64,000 bases of DNA from Archangium sp. (GCA_030681645.1 JAUXRX010000001.1:124001-188000), one strand, 5' to 3'; positions 1 to 9,255 are shown, counted from the stretch's first letter. Notes: a model not told the origin generated them from the sequence alone. Numbers and translations: made by a program.

Positions 1-997
1 TTCCATGTACATGCCGACCGACCCCACGGCTCCGGGTTGTCTCCCGGGCTGCGGAAACCCTGGCCAACAGTGCCCACCGACGTGCCCGACGAGGCAGACA
101 GCGCTGCAGGAAGGGCTGGGGCTCTTCCAGGCCGCCCTCTCGCCCAGCACCACGCACGCCCTGGTGGTCTACCCGAGCGACCCGCTGTGCGGTCCACCGA
201 CCTCGTTCGAGGTCCTCGACCAACCGTTCCCACAGGTCACCGCGCGCGTGGCCGCACTTTCTCCTCAGGGGGGGACTCCCACGGCCGGCGCGCTGCAGTT
301 CGCGGCCGGAATTGCACCGCTCGCGCAAGCAGAGACCTTCGTGGTCCTGGTGACCGACGGGCTCCCGAACTGCAACGCGGAGAACCCTCATCACGCTTGT
401 TCTCTGCCGGACGGCTCTGACGGTGGGGTGGCCGACGCTGCCGCGGTGGCGGAGCAGCTCCAGGCGTGTCGATGTACGGCCTCCACCTGCTCGAACCAGC
501 TGTGTTCACTCGGCTGCCTGGACGAACTGGGCACCGTGGCCGCGTCGCACCGGCTGGTCGAGCAGGAAATGCCGCTGATGGTGATCGGCCTCGGCGCCGA
601 CCTCGGCTCCGGTGTCGCGAGAGCGGCGCTCTCGTCCATGGAGATAGCGCTCGGGCCGGACTGCACCTCGGCCGTGGACTGTGGCGGCTCTTCATGCGGC
701 GCCGACGGCCACTGCACCGAGAAGCTCTTCCTCGCGCCTACGGGGCCCGACTTCGCCAGGGCGGCGAGTACGCTGGCCGCCGCGCTCGAGCGCAGCGTGC
801 GCTGCACCTGGTGGTTGCCGCGGCAGGTGACCGCGAGCGCGCTCGAAGTGGAGCTGGGAGGCGTGCTCGTCAGCCCCGAGGATTGGACGCTCCAGGGCGG
901 CGCCGAGCAGCGAGTGGTGATCACCGGTGCACCCTGCGATCGGCTGCTAGCCGGCGAAGAGTCCCCCTCCATCTCCTGGCTGCCGCCCGCGGAGTAG
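1..997 (+). CDS. CglB-like VWA-domain lipoprotein, 5' end outside window
   Basis: The frame is open to the left edge, so the true start and any signal peptide lie outside and only the C-terminal 330 or so residues are visible. A von Willebrand A fold is suggested by GGTPTAGAL (MIDAS threonine loop, about codon 90) and by LVTDGLPNCN (about codon 115), followed by the strand MVIGLGADLG. Many cysteines (QACRCTASTC, CSLGCLDELGTV) point to an exported, disulfide-bonded protein. The order of these motifs, ending in VVITGAPCDRLL, fits CglB, the outer-membrane adventurous-gliding adhesin of Myxococcus. Other myxobacterial VWA lipoproteins also carry TDGxPNCN, so the assignment is by family resemblance only. 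Confidence 0.7.
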   Translation, partial: SMYMPTDPTAPGCLPGCGNPGQQCPPTCPTRQTALQEGLGLFQAALSPSTTHALVVYPSDPLCGPPTSFEVLDQPFPQVTARVAALSPQGGTPTAGALQFAAGIAPLAQAETFVVLVTDGLPNCNAENPHHACSLPDGSDGGVADAAAVAEQLQACRCTASTCSNQLCSLGCLDELGTVAASHRLVEQEMPLMVIGLGADLGSGVARAALSSMEIALGPDCTSAVDCGGSSCGADGHCTEKLFLAPTGPDFARAASTLAAALERSVRCTWWLPRQVTASALEVELGGVLVSPEDWTLQGGAEQRVVITGAPCDRLLAGEESPSISWLPPAE

Positions 998-1069
998 CGC
1001 CGGCGTTCATTCCGTGCGGCGACCAGGCGCACGGGCTTCTCGATTCCGGACCCTGGAGCGGCCTTCACC

Positions 1070-1714
1070 TCAGGGCGCTGGCTGGCATTTCGAATCGGCG
1101 CACGTCGCCACCGGAGCAGCGACCGTCTTGCTGGAGCAGTCCTTCCTCGCGCCGACCTTCCGGAAGAACAGCTCGGCCAGTTGCTGGGGACCGCCCTTCG
1201 CCACCGAGGCGAAGCCACCACAGTCCGTGGGGATGACGGTGCACTGCGCAGAGGTCGAGCACGACCGCCACTGCTCCTGGAAGCCGCTCTCCATCAGGCC
1301 GCGCGTGAGCACGATGCGACCGGTGTCGACCTCCCGAGCCGCCACGGGTGAATCGTGCCGGAAGAAGTAGTCGAGCTCGAGCTCGGTCACGGTGGCCCTG
1401 CGAAAGGTGAACTCCTGGCGGATGTGGCGATCGCGGAGCGTGAGCTTCTCGCCGGGCGCGAGCACGACGTGGCCGTCGGGGCTTCTCTCGCCCTCTCCCT
1501 TCCCGTACTTCGGGAGAGCGTCCGAGGTCAGCACGACGAGCTCGACCGAGCCGTCGCGCGGAGCCCACGAGACCAGCTGACTCTCGAGGCCCACCTTGAG
1601 CCGCGACGCCTGGGCGCCATGGGTCGGGCGCGCCGCGGTGAGAGCAGCGGGCTCTTCGGCTCGACACGCACCCAGGGTGATGAGGAGACCCGCCGTCAGT
1701 CGTGCTTTCCACAT
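1070..1714 (-). CDS. Lipoprotein of unknown function, Cys-rich C-terminus
   Basis: 214 aa. The start is the ATG at 1714, which has an AAAGGGG ribosome site just upstream. A short hydrophobic leader ends in the lipobox LITLGAC, so Cys17 would be lipidated and the protein exported. The middle is a plain alpha/beta-looking segment with no motif I recognise. The last 65 residues carry seven cysteines in an SCSTSAQCTVIPTDCGG-type pattern, probably a small disulfide-bonded domain. It is the last gene of a minus-strand group, 59 nt downstream of the membrane protein at 1774-2514. No function can be assigned. Confidence 0.8.
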   Translation of the reverse strand: MWKARLTAGLLITLGACRAEEPAALTAARPTHGAQASRLKVGLESQLVSWAPRDGSVELVVLTSDALPKYGKGEGERSPDGHVVLAPGEKLTLRDRHIRQEFTFRRATVTELELDYFFRHDSPVAAREVDTGRIVLTRGLMESGFQEQWRSCSTSAQCTVIPTDCGGFASVAKGGPQQLAELFFRKVGARKDCSSKTVAAPVATCADSKCQPAP

Positions 1715-1773
1715 GGAACCCCTTTGAGGCGATCGCGGCAGGAAAAGTTCCGCCGCCGGTCCCGACGCCGTCG

Positions 1774-2514
1774 CTACTGGCTCGTGCCCGGCTGACCCTT
1801 CACCAGGTGCTGCAGGTGGCGGAAGCCCGCCTCGAGCAGCATGAGCACGCCCAGCATCTCGAACAGCTCTTCCACCAGGAAGGGGTCGAAGAGGAACGCC
1901 TGCCCGATGAGGATGCGCTCGTGGTTGGAGTTGCCGTAGCGCCCCTCGAGGTGATCGATCACCACCGCGCCCAGTCCGTAGACGACCAGCCCCGAGATGG
2001 CGAGCACGCGCGTGCCCACCATCTCCTTCAAGGCGAACCAGCCGAAGGCGAGCGCCGGGGGCACCGCGAGCGGCACGTAGACGAGCGCCCAGTAGTACGA
2101 GGGAAACGTGCCCAGGTAGTAGGCGAAGGTGCCCGGCGTGGATGACTTGAAGAAGTCGCCCGCGAGGTCGCCCACGGCCTCGTGAATGGTGGCCGCCTCG
2201 TCCATCGAGAGGAACGCGGCGGCCGCCCCGCAGGTCAGCCAGAACGCGGTGGCGAGCCGGCGCCTGCGGGTGGCGCTCTCGTAGAAGGCGATGGCGAAGA
2301 AGAGCAGCGCGAGCAGGAGAATCTCTGCGCTGGAGAACCACGTGGGCACGTTGCGCTCGCGGTCGACGTTGAACATCTCGACCAGCGCCCGCGAGTAGGT
2401 GCCGCGCGGCGGCCAGCTGAAGACCATGTGCAGCACGGACACCAGCGCGATGCCGGCGAGCACCACCGCGCGCACGCGCACGTGAACGGCCCTCACGCCC
2501 TGCTCGAGCGTCAT
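1774..2514 (-). CDS. Multipass membrane protein with SMDEAATIHE motif
   Basis: 246 aa with about six hydrophobic segments (near residues 15-33, 62-80, 88-104, 130-152, 165-190 and a weaker one near 215-230), so an inner-membrane protein. Between segments 3 and 4 is SMDEAATIHEAVGD, and segment 5 is followed by VIDHLEGRYGNSNHERI. These Asp, Glu and His residues in loops could bind metal or form an active site, but I know no characterised relative. The start overlaps the stop of the upstream DUF5329 gene by four bases (ATGA), which implies translational coupling. Confidence 0.8.
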   Translation of the reverse strand: MTLEQGVRAVHVRVRAVVLAGIALVSVLHMVFSWPPRGTYSRALVEMFNVDRERNVPTWFSSAEILLLALLFFAIAFYESATRRRRLATAFWLTCGAAAAFLSMDEAATIHEAVGDLAGDFFKSSTPGTFAYYLGTFPSYYWALVYVPLAVPPALAFGWFALKEMVGTRVLAISGLVVYGLGAVVIDHLEGRYGNSNHERILIGQAFLFDPFLVEELFEMLGVLMLLEAGFRHLQHLVKGQPGTSQ

Positions 2515-2888
2515 GGAGGCGGCCGGAGCTCTGCCAACCGCGCCCGAAACCAGGCGTTAGCGCCGACGCGCGTGCCGTCCTTGAGCACCACGGTGTAGGG
2601 CGTCTTGGTCTGACTCGAGTGATCAGCCACGTGCTCGATGAAGTCTTCGGCGCCGTGCACCATCGCGGCGCGCTTGCTCGCCTTCGAGCGGAGCCAGGTG
2701 GCGGCCTTCTGGTTGTCCAACACCTCGCCGTTGCGCTCGAGCGACGCGCCGCTGGTCTCGAAGGCGATCAGCAGCGCGCTCACCTCGCCCTGGGGGCTGA
2801 GCTTCACCGGCGCCTTCTTCTCGCTGCTCTTCTCACACGCACTCGCGACCACCAGCACCGCGAGCATCGACGTCCGCACCAGTTGCAT
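2511..2888 (-). CDS. DUF5329-family lipoprotein
   Basis: 125 aa. The leader ends at VVASAC (Cys18), a plausible lipobox. The body has the DUF5329 pattern: EVSALLIAFETSGASLERNG, then KAATWLRSK, then AEDFIEHVADHSSQTKTPYTV and a final WFRARLAELR. The family is widespread in Gram-negative bacteria, usually as short secreted or lipid-anchored proteins, and has no assigned role. The ATG at 2888 is used; a second Met at residue 7 would also leave a usable leader. First gene of the minus-strand set, 81 nt from the divergent gene at 2970. Confidence 0.85.
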   Translation of the reverse strand: MQLVRTSMLAVLVVASACEKSSEKKAPVKLSPQGEVSALLIAFETSGASLERNGEVLDNQKAATWLRSKASKRAAMVHGAEDFIEHVADHSSQTKTPYTVVLKDGTRVGANAWFRARLAELRPPP

Positions 2889-2969
2889 GGAGAAACTATA
2901 GACCCCGCAGTCCGGCGCCGCCCGTTCCAGGTGACCAACCGGCGGGCCGGCGGTGGTATGTGGGGGAAC

Positions 2970-3524
2970 ATGGAGCCGTACCGGGCCTCGAGCGTCCACA
3001 TCGCCGGCTTCGTCGCCGCGGCAAAGCGCCTGGGCTTCTTCGAGAAGGCCCTCCCGCTGCTCGCCCCCGAGACGAGGCACGTGCTCGAGCACCCCTTCGA
3101 CGCCAAGTGGGTCCCGGCGCAGGTGATTCAGGACCTCACCGCGCGGGTGGCCGAGCAGTACGGCCCGGAGTGCCTCGACCCGCTCAACTTCGCCATGACC
3201 AAAGACTCGCTGGGCAGGCTGGTGCTGCCCATGCTGCGGGTGGCGCTGGCCATCACCGGGCGCTCTCCGGCGACGGTGTTCTCGAGGCTCGGTGACTCGG
3301 TGAAGATCGCGATGCAGGGCGTCAGCGCGAGCTGGCTCGCCACCAGCGCCAACGGAGGCGTGGTCACGCTGCGCTACCCCGAAGCACCACCCGCGGTCGT
3401 GCACCACGCCTGGCAGGGCGTCTTCCGCTTCGCCTTCGAGCTCACTTCGCGGGAAGGGCGGCTGGTGGCGCACCGGTACCTCGACGGCGGAAAGACGGTC
3501 GAGCTCGACGTCGCGTGGACGTGA
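2970..3524 (+). CDS. Uncharacterised protein, TIGR02265/DUF2378-like layout, overlaps polB
   Basis: 184 aa, no signal peptide. The helical N-terminal half contains LEHPFDAKWVPAQVIQDL. The C-terminal half is rich in strands (SWLATSANGGVVTLRY, VVHHAWQGVFRFAFEL) and ends in KTVELDVAWT. This arrangement resembles the myxobacterial TIGR02265/DUF2378 family, of which a clear member lies at 48475-49011, but the match is distant and I rate it tentative. ATG 2970 is preferred because GGGGGA lies just upstream; an in-frame ATG at 2958 is the alternative. The 3' end overlaps polB by 10 nt, so the two are probably co-transcribed. Confidence 0.7.
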   Translation: MEPYRASSVHIAGFVAAAKRLGFFEKALPLLAPETRHVLEHPFDAKWVPAQVIQDLTARVAEQYGPECLDPLNFAMTKDSLGRLVLPMLRVALAITGRSPATVFSRLGDSVKIAMQGVSASWLATSANGGVVTLRYPEAPPAVVHHAWQGVFRFAFELTSREGRLVAHRYLDGGKTVELDVAWT

Positions 3525-5881
3525 GCGCGGTTCGTGAGCTCGAGGCCTTCCTCCTCTCGGCGGAATGGAGAGACACCGCCCGCGGCCTCGAGCTGACCCT
3601 CTGGGGCTCGTCGCCGACGGAAGGACCGGTGCGCGCCACGCTCACCGGGCAGGAGGCGGTGATGTTCGTGCCCCGCGCGTCGGAGACGAAGGCGGGGCGC
3701 CGGGTGCCGCGCGCGCTGCGCAGCCGCGATGGCGCCCCCGTCGACGCGGTCTACTTCACCTCGCAGCGCGCGCTGGTCGACGAGCGCGCGCGTCTTCACA
3801 CCACCGGCGGGCTCACCCTCGAGGCCGACGTGAAGCCCTCGAGCCGCTTCCTCATGGAGCGCTTCATCAAGGGCGGCTTCTCGCTGCGGGGGCCCGCGAA
3901 GAGTGAACCCGCCGTGCTGCACTTCCACAACCCGGTGGTGCACGCGGCCGACGTCACCCCGAAGCTCCGCGCCCTCTCCCTCGACCTCGAGACCGACGGC
4001 TGGGACGGACCGGTGCTGTCGGCGGCGCTGGCCGGCTGCGGCCGCGAGCACGTGTTCATGGTGCAGAACGGCGAACTCGCGCCTCGAGGGAAAGACGGCG
4101 TCGACCAACCGGGGCTCTCCTTCCACCCCGACGAGGGCGCCGCGCTCGAGGCGCTCTTCTTCGCCATTCGCGACGCCGACCCCGACGCGCTGCTGGGGTG
4201 GAACGTGGTCGACTTCGACCTGCGCGTGCTCGACGCGCGCTGCCTGGCCCTCGGCCTGCCCTTCGCCATCGGCCGCGCGGGAGAGAAGGCGCGCGTGCTG
4301 CTGGGCGAGACGGCGCAGAACGTGAGCATCGCGCGCGTGCCGGGCCGGGTGGTGCTCGACGGGGTGGCGACGCTCAAGAACGCCTCGTGGGCCTTCGAGC
4401 GCTACACCCTCGAGCACGTGGCGCGCACGCTGCTGGGCCGGGGGAAGAAGCGGGCCGAGCACGTCGACGCGCTGGTGGAGATCCGCCGCATGTACCGCGA
4501 CGACCCGGCGGCGCTGGCGGCCTACAACCTCGAGGACGCGCGGCTGGCGCTGGAGATCTTCGAGAAGGCCGAGCTGATCGAGTTCACCATCGCGCGCGCG
4601 AAGCTCACCGGGCTGCCGCTCGATCGCCAGGGCGGCTCGGTGGCGGCCTTCGACTACCTCTACCTGCCCCGCCTCCATCGGAAGGGCTTCGTCGCGCCCG
4701 ACGTGGGCACCAACGCGCCGGCCGCGTCACCGGGAGGGCACGTGCTCGACAGCGTGCCCGGGCTCTTCACCCACGTGGCGTCCTTCGACTTCCGCTCGCT
4801 GTACCCGAGCATCATCCGCACGTTTCAGATCGACCCGCTCGGGCTCTGGTTCCCCGGGCCCCACCCGGTGACCGGGTTCGAGGGCGCGTCCTTCATGCGC
4901 ACCGGGGCGATCCTCCCGGAGATCATCTCGCACCTGCACGAGGAGCGGACCAGGGCGCGCGAGGCGGGCAACGAGACGCTCTCGCGGGCCATCAAGATCC
5001 TGATGAACTCGTTCTACGGGGTGCTCGGCACGCCCGGCTGCCGCTTCTTCGACCCGCGGCTGGCCTCGTCCATCACCCTGCGCGGGCGGGAGATCATCGA
5101 GCGCTCGCAGGCGTACCTCGAAGCGCGTGGGCTGCAGGTCATCTACGGCGACACCGACTCGCTGTTCGTCAAGCTCGACCCGGCGCTCGACGAAGCGGCT
5201 GCCCTGGCCGAGGGCCGGCGCCTGGCCGAGAGCCTCAACACGTTCTGGCGCGAGCGGGTCGAGGCCGAGCACGGGCTCGAGAGCTTCCTCGAGCTGCGCT
5301 TCGACGCGCTGTTCCTCGAGTTCCTCATGCCCACCATGCGCGGCTCGGAGAAGGGCAGCAAGAAGCGCTACGCCGGCACCACGCGCGCGAAGGACGGCAC
5401 CACGCAGCTGATCATCCGCGGGCTCGAGGCGATCCGCACCGACTGGACACCGCTCGCCCGCGAAGCCCAGCGCGAGCTGCTCACGCGCGTGTTCGCCCAC
5501 CAGCCCTGGGACGCGTGGTTGTTGTCCCTGCGCGAGCGGCTGATGCGGGGCGAGCTCGACGAGCAGCTCGTCTACCGCAAGCGCCTGCGCCGGGGCATGA
5601 ACGACTACGCCTCGGTGCCCCCGCACGTGAAGGCGGCGCGCCTGCTCGAGAGCGAAGACGGCGACGACACGCCGGCGTCCGAGGTCGAGTACGTGATGAC
5701 CACGAAGGGCCCCGAGCCGCTCTCGCTGCGCACCGCGCCGCTTTCCCCTCGGGGCGCGAGCTCGCCGATGGACTACGCCCATTACCTCGACAAGCAGCTC
5801 GCCCCCGCCGTCGACGTGGTGTTGCACCTCCTGGGGACCTCGTTCGAGCGGATCGCCGGTACGCAGCTCTCGCTGTTCTGA
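3515..5881 (+). CDS. polB: DNA polymerase II (family B)
   Basis: 788 aa, close to the E. coli Pol II length (783). The proofreading domain shows Exo I SLDLETD (about residue 157), Exo II LLGWNVVDFDLRVL and Exo III YNLEDARLALEIFE. The polymerase domain has motif A SFDFRSLYPSII (about 423), motif B KILMNSFYG (about 493) and motif C YGDTDSLFV (about 543), plus a downstream KKRYAGTT. All catalytic aspartates are present, so the enzyme should be active. Pol II acts in translesion synthesis and replication restart. The GTG start lies inside the upstream gene (10-nt overlap). Two segments match a dispersed repeat found elsewhere in the window (4074-4094 and 5754-5773). No LexA box was evident. Confidence 0.96.
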   Translation: MDVSAVRELEAFLLSAEWRDTARGLELTLWGSSPTEGPVRATLTGQEAVMFVPRASETKAGRRVPRALRSRDGAPVDAVYFTSQRALVDERARLHTTGGLTLEADVKPSSRFLMERFIKGGFSLRGPAKSEPAVLHFHNPVVHAADVTPKLRALSLDLETDGWDGPVLSAALAGCGREHVFMVQNGELAPRGKDGVDQPGLSFHPDEGAALEALFFAIRDADPDALLGWNVVDFDLRVLDARCLALGLPFAIGRAGEKARVLLGETAQNVSIARVPGRVVLDGVATLKNASWAFERYTLEHVARTLLGRGKKRAEHVDALVEIRRMYRDDPAALAAYNLEDARLALEIFEKAELIEFTIARAKLTGLPLDRQGGSVAAFDYLYLPRLHRKGFVAPDVGTNAPAASPGGHVLDSVPGLFTHVASFDFRSLYPSIIRTFQIDPLGLWFPGPHPVTGFEGASFMRTGAILPEIISHLHEERTRAREAGNETLSRAIKILMNSFYGVLGTPGCRFFDPRLASSITLRGREIIERSQAYLEARGLQVIYGDTDSLFVKLDPALDEAAALAEGRRLAESLNTFWRERVEAEHGLESFLELRFDALFLEFLMPTMRGSEKGSKKRYAGTTRAKDGTTQLIIRGLEAIRTDWTPLAREAQRELLTRVFAHQPWDAWLLSLRERLMRGELDEQLVYRKRLRRGMNDYASVPPHVKAARLLESEDGDDTPASEVEYVMTTKGPEPLSLRTAPLSPRGASSPMDYAHYLDKQLAPAVDVVLHLLGTSFERIAGTQLSLF

Positions 5882-5893
5882 CCCGCCGGGCGT

Positions 5894-7450
5894 CTACCAG
5901 GCGAGCTCGGGCGGCACGCCCTCGAGGGTGACGACGGTCACGGGCAGCTTGAACCGCCTCGCGCGATCCTCGACGGCCCTCACCGCCTCGTCATCCACCT
6001 CGGCCCGCACGGACAACCGCACGCTGCTCGGGGTGAGCCAGCCCAGCTCGGCGAGGAGGTCCTTCCACGATCCCGCATCGGGCCCGGGGTCGGAGACGTC
6101 GACCAGCTCCAGGCTCCAGGCCCGTCCATCGCGAGTTCGCTGTTCCCGCTCGAGAATGATCAGCCGCTCCTCGTCGCGCAGCTCGACCCGGGTGACGTGG
6201 CGGGGGATCCACTCGAGCCCCATCTGGCCCAGCAGCGCCGGCATCACCTCGGCGGCCTCGGCGCTGAAGCGGAGCCGCTCGAGCCCGGGCAGGTCAGCGA
6301 GCCGCGGCAGCGCGTCGCGCAGCTCGCGCGTCGGGTCGAACACCCCGAAGTGCAACCCCAGCCAGCGCGGCGGCACGGCCAGTCGTTCGAGCACGTCGAC
6401 CGCCTCGTCGGGAAACGCGGCCACGTCGACCGAGCGCAGCTTCAGCGGCAGCGCGTCGCGCGCCAGCGCCTCGAGCGCGGCGAGCTTCACCGGCCCCGCG
6501 TCTTCGAGGCCCACCATCGCCCTCGAGAAGCGCTGCAGCCCCCCGCGCACCCGGCGCACGGTGGCCCATTCCGGCGCGTCGCTCGCCAGCAGGAACTGCG
6601 CCTGCCGCACCCCCTTGACCGACACCACCGCCACGAAGCCGCGCTCGAACAGCGGCGGCTGGTCCTTGAGGTCGACCACGCCGGCCAGGGCGCCCAGCCA
6701 CTCGCGTCCGTGCGCCTTGAGCAGCGCGCGCTGGCGCTTGGGGGAAGCGCCGGCGAGCTGAAGCGAGATGAACTCCCCACGCACGTCGCCCCGCTCGAGC
6801 AACACGTCGGCGAGCACCTGCCTGCGCCCCACGTCGCGCGGGTCGGCCCAGATGGGCGCAAAGAGCGAATCGACGGGCAGAGGCACGGCCGGCACGTCCC
6901 ACTTCGTGGCCAGGAGCCGCTTCCGCTCGGCCAGGGGCAGCTCGGGCCCGGCAGGTCGCGCCGCCAGGCCGCGTTGCAGCAGCCGCACCGCGCGCGCGGC
7001 GAGCCCGTCGTCGAGCAGGTTGAGGGCAAAGCCCAGCTCGAGCGAGCGGAAGTGGGAGTCGTCGCCGTGCTGCTCCACGCAGTCGAGCAGCCTGCGGGTG
7101 AACTTCGAGGTGAGCGCCACCTCGACCTCGCCGACCAGCAGCTGGGTGGCCAGGGTGGCGATGCGGGGGTCCGCCGGCAGCTTCGCCAGCGCCTCGAACA
7201 GCGGCCAGAGGAGCGTGGCCGAGGTGGTGCGGGCGAACCCCTCGAGCTGGCGCAGCCGCGCCGAGAGCAGGAAGGCGGGCTCGTGCTTCATGCCCTCGAG
7301 CAGCGCCTTCGCCGCGTCGGTCTTCTTCGGCGGCAACCGGGGCAGCTCCACCGGGAGCTGGCCGCCGAGGTGATGAATGAGCGCGGACGTCGACGGGTGG
7401 CGCGCGGCACGCCACTGTGCGAGCAGCTCGTCGATGGGGGCTTCGGTCAC
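5894..7450 (-). CDS. TIGR02996-domain protein
   Basis: 518 aa, cytoplasmic. Near residue 205 is DPRDVGRRQVLADVLLERGD followed by VRGEFISLQLA. This is the TIGR02996 signature (usually NP.D...R.VYADWL.ERGDPRGEFI.LQ), common in myxobacteria and planctomycetes and often paired with leucine-rich-like repeats. The N-terminal 190 residues are helical and repeat-like; the C-terminal part alternates short helices and strands in a manner suggesting irregular LRR-like units. Its ATG overlaps the stop of the lipoprotein gene upstream by four bases, so the two are probably translated together. It ends 12 nt from the polB stop, convergently. Role unknown. Confidence 0.8.
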   Translation of the reverse strand: MTEAPIDELLAQWRAARHPSTSALIHHLGGQLPVELPRLPPKKTDAAKALLEGMKHEPAFLLSARLRQLEGFARTTSATLLWPLFEALAKLPADPRIATLATQLLVGEVEVALTSKFTRRLLDCVEQHGDDSHFRSLELGFALNLLDDGLAARAVRLLQRGLAARPAGPELPLAERKRLLATKWDVPAVPLPVDSLFAPIWADPRDVGRRQVLADVLLERGDVRGEFISLQLAGASPKRQRALLKAHGREWLGALAGVVDLKDQPPLFERGFVAVVSVKGVRQAQFLLASDAPEWATVRRVRGGLQRFSRAMVGLEDAGPVKLAALEALARDALPLKLRSVDVAAFPDEAVDVLERLAVPPRWLGLHFGVFDPTRELRDALPRLADLPGLERLRFSAEAAEVMPALLGQMGLEWIPRHVTRVELRDEERLIILEREQRTRDGRAWSLELVDVSDPGPDAGSWKDLLAELGWLTPSSVRLSVRAEVDDEAVRAVEDRARRFKLPVTVVTLEGVPPELAW

Positions 7451-9213
7451 TTCGCTGCTGTATCAAACAGCACGTCGACCGGCCTGGCGTCGGTGAGCTG
7501 ATCCACCAGCTTCTCGAAGCGCTTCTCGAACGCCTTCTGCGCCTTGTCTTCCATCGGCTGGCACTCGCGGGCGAAGTCGTCGTCGTACTTCTGGCGCAGG
7601 CGCGAGGCCTTCTCCTCGGCGGCGGGCGAGTAGAACTTCACCGTGCTGTTGCTCATGCCAGAGGCCACGTCGCGCACGCGGTCGATCGCCTTCCACTGGC
7701 CCTCGTAGCGCTTCTCGATGCGGTCGCCGCAGGCCTTCATCGACTTCGAGACGGGCGCGTCGCCGTACTCGAGGTCGCAGCGCTGCCACTTGAGCTGGTG
7801 GGTGAACTTCACCGCCTTCGGCGGGGCGCGGCTGAGGTCCGCGATGTTGTTGCTGTACTCGCCCGGCCCTCCCGCGAAGAAGGCGCGGTCCTGGCTGACC
7901 ACCACGGGCTCCCCGCGGAGGTAGCCGAACGAGCCCGGCACCGGCGCCAGCCACATCGCCGCCCACGCCTCGGCGTCGCAGTGATCAGGCATGTCGATCT
8001 CGAGCTTCGTGGCCAGCGCGCTGGGGAAGCTCTTCTTCTCGAAGTCGAGCGCGGCGTAGCGCACGCCGTTCTTCGTGCCGGTGAACTCGAGCTTCGCGCT
8101 CACCGTGGCCTTCACGTCGCGCGTCGCGCACAGCCCGCGCAGCTGGAAGGCCCGGCCACCCTGGTTCCCCACCCGCTCGGCCCAGTAGGTGAACTGCTGC
8201 GCGGCGGTGGAGTCGCCGGCCACCACCAGCTTCTCCTCCTTCACCTGCTCGCTGCCGGTGAAGGCGGCGTAGCGGCCCACCCACACCACGCAGTGGTTCT
8301 TCTTCACCGTGAGCGGCACCGAGAGCGTCTTGCCCTTCGTCTGCCCTGAGGTGGCCACAGTGCCCTGGAACAACCCCTGGAGCGCGGGGGCCGCGTCTTC
8401 GCGGTCGAGCGCGCTCGCGATGCGGGCGTCGAGGAGCAGCCGCTGGCCCTTTCCTGCCTCGTGCTCCGAGATGGCCGCGACCTTCTCTACGGCGGCGGCG
8501 AGCGCGGCGACCTCGGCCTCGCTGGGCACTTCCGCCGCGGCGAGGCGCTTGCGCACCTGCAGCTCGATGGTCCTGCCGTCCTCGATGGCCTGCTCGGCCC
8601 GGCGCCGGGCGTCTTCGCGGGCCCTGGTGGCCGCGCGGGCCTCGGCTTCGGCGCGCGCCTTCTCCCGCAGCGCGGGGCCGGCGGCGGTGGTCTGGCGCAG
8701 CTCGGTCATGCGGCGCGTGTCCTTGTCGGCGACGTTCTTCCACTCCTTGCGCACGCCCCTGGCGAAGGCCTTCACCGTGGTGTCGGTGGCGTCGAGCTCC
8801 TGCGCGGTGAGGCCGGGGTCCTGCAGCACGCGGTCCTCCGCGGCCTTGAGCGCCACGTGCGCGGCGAGGCCCAGGCGGGTGGTCTCGTTCCAGTTCTCCG
8901 CGTCGGTGAGGTTCTCGTCGACCGACTTGTACGGCGCGCCGTTCGACTTCATCGGGGTGAGCTGCGCGCGGATGGCGGCGAACTCCTTGCCCACCGCGTC
9001 GATGGTGGCCGCCTCGGCGGCGGCGTCTTCACCGAAGCGCTCGAGCAGCTGCTTGCGCGCCGTGTTCACCCGCTCGTTCAACACCTTCAGCTTCTCGTAC
9101 TGGGCCTCGGCGCCGAACTTGATGGTGGTCACCCCGTTGGAGGTGGACATGTACGTGGCGCAGGCGGGGGCGAGCAGGGTGACGCCGGCGAGGACGAGGG
9201 CCTTCGTTTTCAT
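7447..9213 (-). CDS. Large lipoprotein with helical N-terminal half
   Basis: 588 aa. The leader ends with TLLAPACATYMS, so Cys19 is the likely lipidation site. Residues 35-260 are strongly helical and charged (NERVNTARKQLLERFGEDAAAEA; KARAEAEARAATRAREDARRR), consistent with coiled coil. Residues 280-480 look like a beta-rich domain with a few cysteines (KKNHCVVWVGRY, RGLCATRDVKATV, MPDHCDAEAW). The C-terminus returns to helix. I do not recognise the family. Its stop overlaps the start of the TIGR02996 gene, so the two form a pair. Confidence 0.8.
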   Translation of the reverse strand: MKTKALVLAGVTLLAPACATYMSTSNGVTTIKFGAEAQYEKLKVLNERVNTARKQLLERFGEDAAAEAATIDAVGKEFAAIRAQLTPMKSNGAPYKSVDENLTDAENWNETTRLGLAAHVALKAAEDRVLQDPGLTAQELDATDTTVKAFARGVRKEWKNVADKDTRRMTELRQTTAAGPALREKARAEAEARAATRAREDARRRAEQAIEDGRTIELQVRKRLAAAEVPSEAEVAALAAAVEKVAAISEHEAGKGQRLLLDARIASALDREDAAPALQGLFQGTVATSGQTKGKTLSVPLTVKKNHCVVWVGRYAAFTGSEQVKEEKLVVAGDSTAAQQFTYWAERVGNQGGRAFQLRGLCATRDVKATVSAKLEFTGTKNGVRYAALDFEKKSFPSALATKLEIDMPDHCDAEAWAAMWLAPVPGSFGYLRGEPVVVSQDRAFFAGGPGEYSNNIADLSRAPPKAVKFTHQLKWQRCDLEYGDAPVSKSMKACGDRIEKRYEGQWKAIDRVRDVASGMSNSTVKFYSPAAEEKASRLRQKYDDDFARECQPMEDKAQKAFEKRFEKLVDQLTDARPVDVLFDTAAK

Positions 9214-9255
9214 GGTTTCTGCATGACCCGGAACAGGGCCCGGGTGTGAAGAAAC

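Noticed and set aside
3374..4678. 434-codon minus-strand frame
   Set aside because: Antisense to polB, whose motifs are unmistakable; composition (Arg/Val/Gln/His-rich) is that of a high-GC shadow frame.
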